From assembly GCA_014381825.1 (NCBI GenBank), contig JACNKX010000038.1, positions 248,001-312,000 of the forward strand: 64,000 nucleotides of DNA. The letters run 5' to 3'. Position numbers and translations under genes: made by a program. This DNA is from Planctomycetota bacterium (lineage in GTDB: Bacteria > Planctomycetota > Planctomycetia > Pirellulales > Pirellulaceae). Under the pieces are notes generated by a model, which was not told the DNA's origin, made no database searches, and saw only the letters and a program-made list of their open reading frames with translations. Positions 18,490 through 27,115 of this stretch are shown in pieces; position 1 is the stretch's first letter; each line of letters begins with the position of its first letter.

Positions 18490-21269
18490 TGATTGCAATG
18501 CTTCTCGCGACCAGCGAGAGTTCGGTCTACCACCAGTTCTCTCGCTTGCAATCGATGTCTGAATGGTGGCATTGGCTGTTACTGTCGATTGTCGTCGTTG
18601 TTGTCATCGGTTACATCGCGGTCACCTACTATTTCGATAGCGTTGAACTTCCCAAGCCATTGCGTTGGTCATTGTTCGCTTTACGGGTGTTTGCGTTTGC
18701 GGGAGTACTCTTTTACTTCCTGGACCTCGAGAAACGGGCCGAGCGTCAGATCGTCAAGAATTCTCGTGCTTTGGTACTCGTCGACACTAGTTTGAGCATG
18801 GGAATTCAGGACGGTTCAGGTGGATCGGGTGCCAGGCGTCGTCGCATTGATACGGTCGTTGCAGAGATGCAACAAGGCGATTTGGTCGAAGGCCTGCGCG
18901 AGTCGCATGATGTTGTCATTTATCGCTTCGATCAAGGTGCCGCACCCACAGAGATCGCTGCGCTGCAACGGAAATCGCGAGTCGAGGAAGCGTTGACTTC
19001 CGACCATGGCAACGAAAGTAGCACCGCCGATTTACGAGGAGCGCAATTCACCGCCACTGTTGCAATTGTTGTATTTGCTTTGGGTTTACTGTCAATCATT
19101 GCCTCTTTGTTGTTTGGCGTGCGTCGACGCGACGGAGACGGATCTTGGGCAGTTTTAGTCGGCATGGTGGCGATGATTGCCGGGCTAATCGTGCTCGCTG
19201 TCGCGAATCTTCGATTCCCCGATGTGCCGTTACTCGCGACGCTCGGGTTGCAGAACGCAAACGCGGCACTGACTTTCTCAGAAGTAGATTCGTCCGATGA
19301 CGAAGCTACTTCACCATCGGAAGAAGTTCCCATTGCTTGGGCCGAGGAGCTCGCTCCGCGTGGCGCGGAAACAAGACTCGCGGATGCGGTTCGCTATCTA
19401 ACCAATCGGGAACGCGGCGGACCGCTCGCGGGGATAGTTCTTGTTACTGACGGGGGCAATAACGCAGGCAGCAATGCCGATGCAGCCGCCAATGTCGCGC
19501 GTGACGCCGGGATTCCGCTCTTTGCCGTTGGGCTCGGTGGGGACGAACGTCCTGCCAATGTGCGAGTTGTCGATCTTGAAGCACCGCCACGAGTCTATCC
19601 GGGCGATAGCTTCAACATGACGGGATATGTGCAGGCTTATGGTTTTGTCGGTCGAGCGGTACGTGTTGAGTTAGTCTCGCTCCCCGAAGCAAACGCAAGC
19701 GATGAGAATGCGCAGGAGACAATCGAGGAAGAGCGACGCGTGACACTTGGTCCGGACGGCGAGATCATTTCGTTAAAGTTCGAAGTATCACCGACACAGC
19801 AGGGGCGTCGAACTTACCGCTTGCGTGTCATCCCTCCGGCAGAAGATCAGGATGGTCGTGACAACACGCGTTCGGCGACCGTTCAGATTGTTGAACGCAA
19901 GAACCGCGTACTACTGTTTGCCGGTGGGCCCTCGCGTGAGTATCGCTTTCTCCGAAACTTGCTTTACCGTGACCGCGATACAACGGCCGTCGTTTGCCTG
20001 CAGACGGGACAGCCCGGGATGGCGCAAGAAGCCGACGATTTGATCTATGAGTTTCCAAGTCTGGCTAACGAGCTGTTCGAGTACGACTGCATTGTCGCTT
20101 TCGATCCGGACTGGAACGAACTCGCCGAAGATCAACTTCAGTTGTTGGAACGATGGGTCGCCGAGAAGGCAGGTGGTTTGATCGTGGTTGCCGGACCGGT
20201 TCACACGCCGCGTTGGGCCAGCCGTATCCAAGCAAGCTCGAAGATCGAAGCCATCAAGGGACTCTACCCAGTAGTCTTTTACAGCCGCGGCTCAGCGACA
20301 CTCAGCCTCGGTCGGTTCGCGGCGGAAGCAGCTTGGCCGTTGCAGTTCACGCAGGACGGTCGCGATGCTGAGTTTCTTTGGCTGGAAGATGATTCACTGC
20401 TGAGTGAACAGGCATGGTCGTCTTTCCAGGGAGTTTATGGCTACTACGCCGTCAAGGATCCCAAGCCAGGGGCTCGCGTCTATGCTCGGTTCTCGGATCC
20501 CAACACGTCGATGGACGGCGAATTGCCGATCTATCTAGCAGGCCACTTCTACGGTGCGGGGCGAGTGATGTTCCAAGCCAGTGGCGAAATGTGGCGACTG
20601 CGAGCGATCGAAGATGGTTACTTTGAAGCCTATTACACGAAACTGGTTCGATGGGCATCGCAGGGACGTCTTTTACGTGATTCGAGTCGCGGAGTCTTGC
20701 TCGTTGACAAAGATCGCTGTTTGTTGGGCGATCATATTTCGGTTCAGGCCATCCTTACTGATGCTCAACATGAACCGTTGACGGCACTGCAAGTTACCGC
20801 ATCCCTCATTGCGCCGGACGGACGCCGCTCGAACCTCGAACTTCGCAAGATTGATGACGCCGCACGCGAGGGAATGTACTCGGCTCAATTCACTGCCGTA
20901 CTCGAAGGCGATTATCGTGTTGAATTACAGCCGCCGCACGGCGCAGATGACGAGTTGCTCAGCCGTGAGGTTCGTTCTCGAATACCCGCACTTGAAACTG
21001 AGCAGCCGCAACGCAACGATGCCTTATTGAAAGGTCTCGCCGATAAGACCGGCGGTGCGTACTATGTCGGGTTCGATGCAGCGTTGAACCGAGGCGGTGC
21101 TGGCCGAGCGCCCATTGCGAGTCTGCTCGAACCACAGGATCAAGTGACCTATTTGTCGGGAACGCCAGACAAGCAGTTCGAGCGAGTGCTGATGACTTGG
21201 CTGATGAGCTTGATTTGCGGCGTACTTTGTCTCGAGTGGCTGATTCGTCGGTTGAGTAAGTTGGCCTAG
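18489..21269 (+). CDS. VWA/glutamine amidotransferase-like membrane protein
   Basis: A 926-residue protein whose start overlaps the preceding stop by one base (TGATG). Two N-terminal helices lie at about 27-48 and 60-80. The VWA metal-site motif DTSLS is at 99-103, but the rest of the fold (ETRLADAVRYL, VLVTDGGNN at 317-325) comes only after an insertion that holds two more hydrophobic segments (about 187-210 and 221-240). Later parts include an Ig-like region, a GATase1-like domain (about 475-690, VLLFAGGPSREYRFLRNLL) and a last helix near 895-915. With MoxR, DUF58 and BatA-like proteins it forms one complex-like operon. The glutaminase cysteine is not evident, so a binding role is more likely than catalysis. 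Confidence 0.87.
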   Translation: MIAMLLATSESSVYHQFSRLQSMSEWWHWLLLSIVVVVVIGYIAVTYYFDSVELPKPLRWSLFALRVFAFAGVLFYFLDLEKRAERQIVKNSRALVLVDTSLSMGIQDGSGGSGARRRRIDTVVAEMQQGDLVEGLRESHDVVIYRFDQGAAPTEIAALQRKSRVEEALTSDHGNESSTADLRGAQFTATVAIVVFALGLLSIIASLLFGVRRRDGDGSWAVLVGMVAMIAGLIVLAVANLRFPDVPLLATLGLQNANAALTFSEVDSSDDEATSPSEEVPIAWAEELAPRGAETRLADAVRYLTNRERGGPLAGIVLVTDGGNNAGSNADAAANVARDAGIPLFAVGLGGDERPANVRVVDLEAPPRVYPGDSFNMTGYVQAYGFVGRAVRVELVSLPEANASDENAQETIEEERRVTLGPDGEIISLKFEVSPTQQGRRTYRLRVIPPAEDQDGRDNTRSATVQIVERKNRVLLFAGGPSREYRFLRNLLYRDRDTTAVVCLQTGQPGMAQEADDLIYEFPSLANELFEYDCIVAFDPDWNELAEDQLQLLERWVAEKAGGLIVVAGPVHTPRWASRIQASSKIEAIKGLYPVVFYSRGSATLSLGRFAAEAAWPLQFTQDGRDAEFLWLEDDSLLSEQAWSSFQGVYGYYAVKDPKPGARVYARFSDPNTSMDGELPIYLAGHFYGAGRVMFQASGEMWRLRAIEDGYFEAYYTKLVRWASQGRLLRDSSRGVLLVDKDRCLLGDHISVQAILTDAQHEPLTALQVTASLIAPDGRRSNLELRKIDDAAREGMYSAQFTAVLEGDYRVELQPPHGADDELLSREVRSRIPALETEQPQRNDALLKGLADKTGGAYYVGFDAALNRGGAGRAPIASLLEPQDQVTYLSGTPDKQFERVLMTWLMSLICGVLCLEWLIRRLSKLA

Positions 21270-21291
21270 TGGAAACAGCGTGAGTGCGTAA

Positions 21292-22476
21292 ATGCCACAA
21301 CGGTCCCAAGTCGCCATCTTCGCCGTCCTTGCAGCGAACCTGCTATGGCCTACCGTCGCTCTGTGCGACGAAAACGGACTTAGCCCAATTCGATTTGCGA
21401 CTTTCAACGTCTCGTTGAATCGACCCAAAGCCGGTCAATTGCTCACCGACCTGAATTCGCAAGACAACGCACAAGCAAAGAAGGTTGCAGAGATCATTCA
21501 GCGAGTGCGACCTGACGTGTTGTTGCTGAACGAATTCGACTACGACGCGAAGGGAATCGCCGCGGACCGATTTCAATCGAACTATTTGGCGATGGCACAG
21601 GGCACGCAAGAGATAATCCGTTACAAGCATCGGTATCTCGCACCCGTAAATACAGGCGTTCCAAGCGGACACGATCTCGATGGCGATGGGAAAGACAACG
21701 GCCCTGGCGACGGATTCGGTTTCGGAGCCTTTCCGGGACAGTATGGCATGTTAGTCCTTTCTCGTTTTCCGATCCATGAAGAGGGAATCCGAACCTTTCA
21801 GACATTCTTGTGGCGCGACATGCCGAACGCACTCCTTCCGCAGACATCGGCAGGCCCTTTCTATGATGACTCCGAATTGGAAATCTTGCGATTGTCATCA
21901 AAAAGCCACTGGGACGTCCCGATACAATGCGGTTCGCAAACAATTCATTTCCTTTGCGCTCATCCAACGCCGCCCGTCTTCGATGGCCCCGAAGACCGTA
22001 ACGGACGACGAAATCACGATGAAATAAGATTCTGGGCCGACTACATTACTCAAGATCGCAGCGATTACATCTACGATGATGCCAAACAAAGGGGAGGCCT
22101 GGGGGAAGGCAAACCGTTTGTCATCGCGGGCGACATGAACGCCGATCCCCTTGACGGAGACAGCACCAGCAACGCCATCAATCAACTTCTTGCCCATCCG
22201 CTTGTTAACAGTCACATGATCCCAAACAGCCGAGGTGCCATAGAAAAGGCACGCCGGGATGGTGGGGCAAACGATCGCCACCGCAACGACTCGGCATACG
22301 ATACTTCTGACTTCAACGATCGAAGCGTCGGCAACTTGCGACTCGATTACACCTTGCCAAGCAAGTCGCTCACAGCGCTCGATGCCGGCGTGTTCTGGCC
22401 CTTCAATGGCGAGTCAGGCCGCGAATTGGTCGCTGCCTCCGACCACCGGTTGACCTGGATCGACATCAACCTCTGA
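21292..22476 (+). CDS. Secreted endonuclease/exonuclease/phosphatase-family protein
   Basis: A 394-residue protein with a signal peptide (VAIFAVLAANLLWPTVALC). The EEP fold shows the expected metal and phosphate residues: FATFNVSLNR, LLNEFDYD, AGDMNADPLDGDS, and the terminal SDHRLTWIDI. A long insertion with the Asp-rich HDLDGDGKDNGPGDG segment resembles a calcium site. It lies 22 bp after the VWA gene and may be cotranscribed. Secreted EEP proteins act on DNA, phosphodiesters or sugar phosphates; the substrate cannot be decided here. No Shine-Dalgarno is evident. Confidence 0.87.
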   Translation: MPQRSQVAIFAVLAANLLWPTVALCDENGLSPIRFATFNVSLNRPKAGQLLTDLNSQDNAQAKKVAEIIQRVRPDVLLLNEFDYDAKGIAADRFQSNYLAMAQGTQEIIRYKHRYLAPVNTGVPSGHDLDGDGKDNGPGDGFGFGAFPGQYGMLVLSRFPIHEEGIRTFQTFLWRDMPNALLPQTSAGPFYDDSELEILRLSSKSHWDVPIQCGSQTIHFLCAHPTPPVFDGPEDRNGRRNHDEIRFWADYITQDRSDYIYDDAKQRGGLGEGKPFVIAGDMNADPLDGDSTSNAINQLLAHPLVNSHMIPNSRGAIEKARRDGGANDRHRNDSAYDTSDFNDRSVGNLRLDYTLPSKSLTALDAGVFWPFNGESGRELVAASDHRLTWIDINL

Positions 22477-22545
22477 ACAACAAGCGGGTGATCGAGGATG
22501 GCCTGTTACGCTGAGGGCTGAAAAAGGGAACATCTCAAGCCACTG

Positions 22546-23712
22546 TCAGAGATGGTAGAGATCCTCGTACTTCGAGATCATCGATCGCAAGGTGAATTCG
22601 GCCCGAATCCTCTCGCGGTTCTCTTCCCCGAGCTCTGCATTAAGAGTCGAATCGACTATGAACTGGCTGACGGCGTCGATGAACGCGGTGTCATGTCCGA
22701 ACGGCAACGCTTGCCTAGCGGCGAGTGGGCCGAGAACTTCCTTCACGCCCTCGACGGATGTTGCCACCACGGGCAGTCCCGCGCCCATCGCTTCGATCAA
22801 CACGTTTGGCATTCCTTCCCATCGTGATGGCAACAGAAACACCTCGGCAGCTTGCATGAGTCGCGGCACGTCGGGTCGCCACCCGATGAAGTGAACTCGA
22901 TCTTGGAGGTCCAGCTTGGCAGAAAGCTCGGTGAGTGAGTCGCGTTGTGGACCGTCACCGACGATGACTAGATCGTGTTCGGGCAATCGCTTGAATAACT
23001 CAGGGGCCAGTGCGAGCAGCCAATCGAGTCCCTTTTGGCGATGCAGCCGACCGACGGCAAGCAGAATGCGTCGTTCGGTCGGCAATCCAAGTTCAGTGCG
23101 ATTCGGGATGTTGTCAGTCGGAATCGTCGACAAGTCAATTCCGTTAGGAATTACTCGCAACTTGGAGTCAGGGGCGCCAACTTTCGTCTTGACGAACTCA
23201 GCCACTGAGTGGCTAACACAAACAATGTACTCGGCGCGTCGCGCCGCGAAACGTTCCAGCGCCATTCGCCAACGCGCGGGATCGGCGACTCGAAGCCCGC
23301 TTACGATTTTCGGGACGCCTGCGGCTTGGGCAGCAAAGGCACCGATAACGTTGGCGTGAAACAGAAACGTTTGGACGACGTCGATCTCGTGTTCACGGAG
23401 CAAACGCTTCAGTTTCGACATGCCTGATAGAAAACTGATGGACGATCGAAGGTTCAAGAAATGGACGGGGATCGAGGCGTCTTCGAGTTGCCGAACCAGC
23501 GTGTCTTTGCCAGCAGCGGGACGTGGAGCGAGCGAACAAACGGTTGGTGCGAAACGAGTCCGATCAATCCCGCTAGCAAGATTCACCAGGCAGCGTTCCG
23601 CACCACCGACTTCCAACTCGGTGATCACGAACGCGATACGAACAGGTTCAGCCACTTTTGCACACAGCGTCGGGGGACTTGGAGGGACGATTCCGCACTT
23701 TGCGGTTACCAC
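22546..23712 (-). CDS. Glycosyltransferase family 4 protein
   Basis: A GT-B glycosyltransferase, 388 residues from the GTG at 23712. The N-terminal acceptor half starts VRIAFVITELEVGGAER, and the donor half has LLAVGRLHRQKGLDWLL, IVGDGPQRDSL, HFIGWRPDVPRLM and the nucleotide-sugar motif PSRWEGMPNVLIEAMGAGLP, with the GT4 EGMPNVLIEA block. No good ribosome site supports either the GTG at 23712 or another GTG at 23655 (giving 369 residues, starting AEPVRIAF); the shorter form fits family length better. It is probably an extracellular polysaccharide or lipid-linked glycan enzyme. It stands alone, divergent from queA. Confidence 0.9.
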   Translation of the reverse strand: MVTAKCGIVPPSPPTLCAKVAEPVRIAFVITELEVGGAERCLVNLASGIDRTRFAPTVCSLAPRPAAGKDTLVRQLEDASIPVHFLNLRSSISFLSGMSKLKRLLREHEIDVVQTFLFHANVIGAFAAQAAGVPKIVSGLRVADPARWRMALERFAARRAEYIVCVSHSVAEFVKTKVGAPDSKLRVIPNGIDLSTIPTDNIPNRTELGLPTERRILLAVGRLHRQKGLDWLLALAPELFKRLPEHDLVIVGDGPQRDSLTELSAKLDLQDRVHFIGWRPDVPRLMQAAEVFLLPSRWEGMPNVLIEAMGAGLPVVATSVEGVKEVLGPLAARQALPFGHDTAFIDAVSQFIVDSTLNAELGEENRERIRAEFTLRSMISKYEDLYHL

Positions 23713-23765
23713 TTATACTCGCATTGTAACTTGTCGACGAGATGGAACTCCTGTGGTACGCATTC

Positions 23766-24812
23766 ATGGCGGAAATCGATCATTACGATTACGAGTTGCC
23801 GAAGGAATTGATTGCGCAGCAACCGCTCGCGCAGCGAGCCGATGCGAGAATGCTCGTCGTCGATCGGCAGCAGCAAACATTGGAGCATTGCCACGTTCGC
23901 GACTTGCCGGATCTTTTGTCGCCCGGTGACGCGCTGGTACTTAACAACACGCGTGTGATCCCGGCGAGGTTGGTTGGGTATCGCACGCAGACCGGCGGGC
24001 GTTGGACGGGACTGTTTCTGTCGGTGGACGAGAACGGACTATGGCAAGTGCTTGGGCAGACTCGCGGAAAGCTGCAAGTTGGCGAGACGGTGACACTTCA
24101 AGACGCCACCGGGCAGAATGAAGTACCTTTGCGAATGTTAGCCAAGCTTGACGGCGGTGCTTGGGCCGCGAAACCCGAATCCGATGTTCCAGCGTTCAAG
24201 TTGTTGGATACAGTCGGGCGAGTTCCTCTACCACCGTACATTCGCGATGGCGAGATGGTCGAACAGGATCGCGAAACCTATCAGACGGTGTTCGCGACAC
24301 AGCCCGGTGCCGTCGCGGCACCAACGGCTGGCTTGCACTTTACCGAATCGATCCTTGATAGGCTCCAGAAAAGCGGCGTGCAACAGTGTCATGTAACGCT
24401 GCATGTTGGCATGGGGACCTTTCGACCGATCTCGGTCGCTGCGCTCTCCCAACATCAAATGCACTGCGAGTGGGGGAGCATCGAGGAAGGCGTGGTCGTA
24501 GAACTGAACTCGTCACGTTCGTCCGGCGGACGCATCGTCGCCGTTGGCACGACCTCAGTAAGAGTCTTGGAAACGGCCTCGAAAACGGGAAGTCTTCAAA
24601 GTTGGCAGGGGGAAACCGACTTGTTCATCCGGCCACCGTATCAGTTCAAGTCCGTCGACGCGTTAATGACGAATTTTCATCTCCCCAAGAGTACATTGCT
24701 GGTTCTCGTAAGAACCTTTGGTGGAGACGAACTGATACAGCGAGCCTACGACGAAGCGATTCGTGAAAGTTATCGCTTCTACAGCTACGGCGATGCGATG
24801 TTGATTTTGTAG
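23766..24812 (+). CDS. queA: S-adenosylmethionine:tRNA ribosyltransferase-isomerase QueA
   Basis: A 348-residue QueA, which transfers and isomerises the ribosyl moiety of SAM to preQ1-modified tRNA, making epoxyqueuosine. Family blocks are DYELPKELIAQQPLAQRADARML, NNTRVIPARL, PPYIRD, PTAGLHFTESIL, VTLHVGMGTFRP and TNFHLPKSTLLVLV, in the right order across the whole length. The frame is open from an ATG at 23742, but homologous sequence starts at MAEIDHYDYEL, so 23766 is chosen. No other queuosine gene is in the window. It converges with the hydrolase gene 44 bp downstream. Confidence 0.96.
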   Translation: MAEIDHYDYELPKELIAQQPLAQRADARMLVVDRQQQTLEHCHVRDLPDLLSPGDALVLNNTRVIPARLVGYRTQTGGRWTGLFLSVDENGLWQVLGQTRGKLQVGETVTLQDATGQNEVPLRMLAKLDGGAWAAKPESDVPAFKLLDTVGRVPLPPYIRDGEMVEQDRETYQTVFATQPGAVAAPTAGLHFTESILDRLQKSGVQQCHVTLHVGMGTFRPISVAALSQHQMHCEWGSIEEGVVVELNSSRSSGGRIVAVGTTSVRVLETASKTGSLQSWQGETDLFIRPPYQFKSVDALMTNFHLPKSTLLVLVRTFGGDELIQRAYDEAIRESYRFYSYGDAMLIL

Positions 24813-24856
24813 TTCGTGAACATGCTTTTTGCCAAACTGCGAAGGCTTCACGGAGG

Positions 24857-26866
24857 TTACTTCGCGTTCAACTGCCAGCGCTCGTTAAAGAAGTCCGCTG
24901 CCACGACTTTCCCTGGCCAAAGGGAATCAGGTGGCGTGCGCAGATCGATCACGGCCCAATCCGGCAGCTTTGGCACTTGCCTCGCGTTATTGAGATAGGC
25001 GAATTCACGATACGTGAAACCGCTATTGAGGACTACGTAACGCTTCGGATTCAGCGGGTTTGGATAGACGAGTACCGGAGCGTGGTTGGCTGCATCGAAC
25101 TTGCTTTCTCCGACGATAATTGAATCGTTGTTCCATTGAATCGGTAGCTTGTCTGCGATTCGTGTAATCTGCTTGTTGCTGCTGACATCACCAAACAGAA
25201 TGAGATTGGCCGCTTGGATATCAGCTTCGGAGACCTCAGAGTCGTTCTTCACAATCGCGTCGCCTCGAAAGTGACGACGCCAGTGTTCCACGAAGTGATC
25301 TAGTTCTGAACGGCTCCATTTGTCGACAGCTTCGTGATTCGCAGTGCCGGTTGGCCGGACGACGATGAACGAATCCATGAAAGCATCGTCAATGGGCCCT
25401 TGTAGATGTTGCCGCTTGTGAAGGCCGTCGCTCGGTGGACCGGCCTTCGCCACGGGCTCGCCACCCCAAAGATGAAAGCTCCACGAATGGTCGCTCATCG
25501 GGCGCTGGGCCGAATAGGATTTGCCGTTGACTTCAACCGTCACTGGCTTTCGAATATCGAACGGGCAGCGCCCTGGTAGGATCGAGAGCGATAGTCCGCT
25601 GACGTTAGTTGTCTTCACCGCAATTCGACTCGCTCCGACAATCGTAGCTTCCACGCGAGCCGCTTCCCAGTGCTGCTCGAGACCCGTGATCTCGACCCAA
25701 TGACTGCGGTTGTATTTCAACGTATAAGTGGCGAGTTGGACACGGCGCGGTAACGAGTTGCGGCCTCGTTCCGCAAGGCTGGCCAACCTCGCATCGATCT
25801 CGACCGCTGCCTCCTTGTGAATGGCATGCTTCGTTTCAGGGCCAATGATATGCACGAGCGAGATATCTTCTTTGGCAAGAGCCACCTCCATAATGTCGGC
25901 TGCTTGTTTTTGAATATCCAGCTCGCCGCTGTAGGCTACGGTCGGCAAATTGTACAAATTGGCCGAATAGCCGGGGCAGTCATACCATCGCCACAGCTTT
26001 TCTTCGTACCAAGTTGGAGCCAATGTTTCCTTCTGAAAGAACTTGAGGAATTCAGGCGTCTCGGAGAAACCGGCACCAGGGTTCGCGGCAAAGAACAAAT
26101 CAGGATAATGGACGGCCATTTGCCAGCATCCAGCGCCTCCCATCGAGAAGCCACGCACCGCAACTCGATCTTCGTCGACGTGATAATGTTTCTTCGCGTG
26201 GTCGAGTGCTTCAAGTACATCGATCTCGCCTGCGAACTTGAACGCGTTGCTATAGCGACCGTACGGATGCAGTACGATCGTATCCACCGGCGCAATGTTG
26301 CCGCGCTGGCGCATCCGCTGCGAGATGAAGGCGTTCTCGCTGAGCCGCTCGCCGCGCCCGTGGAACCACAGGTCCAATCGGAAGTCATCTTTGCCTGCGA
26401 ACAAATACGAATCGGGAATCACCAACCCGTAAGGCTGCGCGGTTTGATCAATCTTCGAACGATAACCTCTTACGACTAACCCAGTCTGCCGCGTCCAGGG
26501 AGCTTCGCCAACTAACAACTGCTCCGCCCGATCAATGCCTGTCCGCAACACATCAGACGCACTCTTAATCTCGTTCGGCGAGAAGAACTCGTTGTGGTCG
26601 AGTGCAACACGGACTGCGCGATGAAAAATCTCGACGTCAGGCAGCAGCTCTTGCACTAAAGGATGTTTGCTCCTACCGAGTGACGTCAGCTGACCTTGAA
26701 GCGTTTTGAGTTGCAGTTCGAGCGACTCTTGATCCTCCGCCGGGACTTCAATTCCCGCGGGCGGAATCTGCCGGACGTTTTCCGCGACATTGTCGCGAGG
26801 ACCGTCCGCATAGACTGTTTGCTGCACGAGCAATGAGATTAGCGTCAGAGTGGTGAGCAGTCGCAT
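24857..26866 (-). CDS. Secreted alpha/beta-hydrolase (esterase/peptidase-like)
   Basis: A 669-residue exported protein with signal peptide [20 protein letters not shown]. An N-terminal helical part precedes an Ig-like segment and an alpha/beta-hydrolase domain (about 135-380). The nucleophile elbow is GFSMGGAG with Ser241; the expected acid and base could be Asp in SGELDIQ and His in [10 protein letters not shown] large C-terminal region (about 390-669) has a beta-sandwich, then a mixed fold ([28 protein letters not shown]). This layout is seen in planctomycete prolyl-oligopeptidase/phospholipase-like proteins. GGAA lies 7 bp before the ATG. The substrate is unknown. Confidence 0.88.
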   Translation of the reverse strand: MRLLTTLTLISLLVQQTVYADGPRDNVAENVRQIPPAGIEVPAEDQESLELQLKTLQGQLTSLGRSKHPLVQELLPDVEIFHRAVRVALDHNEFFSPNEIKSASDVLRTGIDRAEQLLVGEAPWTRQTGLVVRGYRSKIDQTAQPYGLVIPDSYLFAGKDDFRLDLWFHGRGERLSENAFISQRMRQRGNIAPVDTIVLHPYGRYSNAFKFAGEIDVLEALDHAKKHYHVDEDRVAVRGFSMGGAGCWQMAVHYPDLFFAANPGAGFSETPEFLKFFQKETLAPTWYEEKLWRWYDCPGYSANLYNLPTVAYSGELDIQKQAADIMEVALAKEDISLVHIIGPETKHAIHKEAAVEIDARLASLAERGRNSLPRRVQLATYTLKYNRSHWVEITGLEQHWEAARVEATIVGASRIAVKTTNVSGLSLSILPGRCPFDIRKPVTVEVNGKSYSAQRPMSDHSWSFHLWGGEPVAKAGPPSDGLHKRQHLQGPIDDAFMDSFIVVRPTGTANHEAVDKWSRSELDHFVEHWRRHFRGDAIVKNDSEVSEADIQAANLILFGDVSSNKQITRIADKLPIQWNNDSIIVGESKFDAANHAPVLVYPNPLNPKRYVVLNSGFTYREFAYLNNARQVPKLPDWAVIDLRTPPDSLWPGKVVAADFFNERWQLNAK

Positions 26867-27115
26867 GTTTGGTTCCGTTGATTAAGCATTGAGGTGGGGA
26901 GTGCTGGTGCGTTGGCGAAGTCTCGTCGGCCTGTTAGTTCGGGAAAGTGTTCCGAGTATGCAGAATGTGCGCAATATGCACCATCACTTATCACGTTGCC
27001 CAGACGAGGCTATCCTCTCTGGCTGCATGCCAAGCTTGCCCATGTTAACATAGTGACACGCTTCTCGCTCCTATGCGGGAGCCGATTCTGAGCTTGCACC
27101 TGCGGAGATCTGTTC

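Noticed and set aside
25817-26479. 220-codon open frame antisense to the secreted hydrolase
   Set aside because: The opposite strand holds the GFSMGG hydrolase with a signal peptide; this frame has no domain features.
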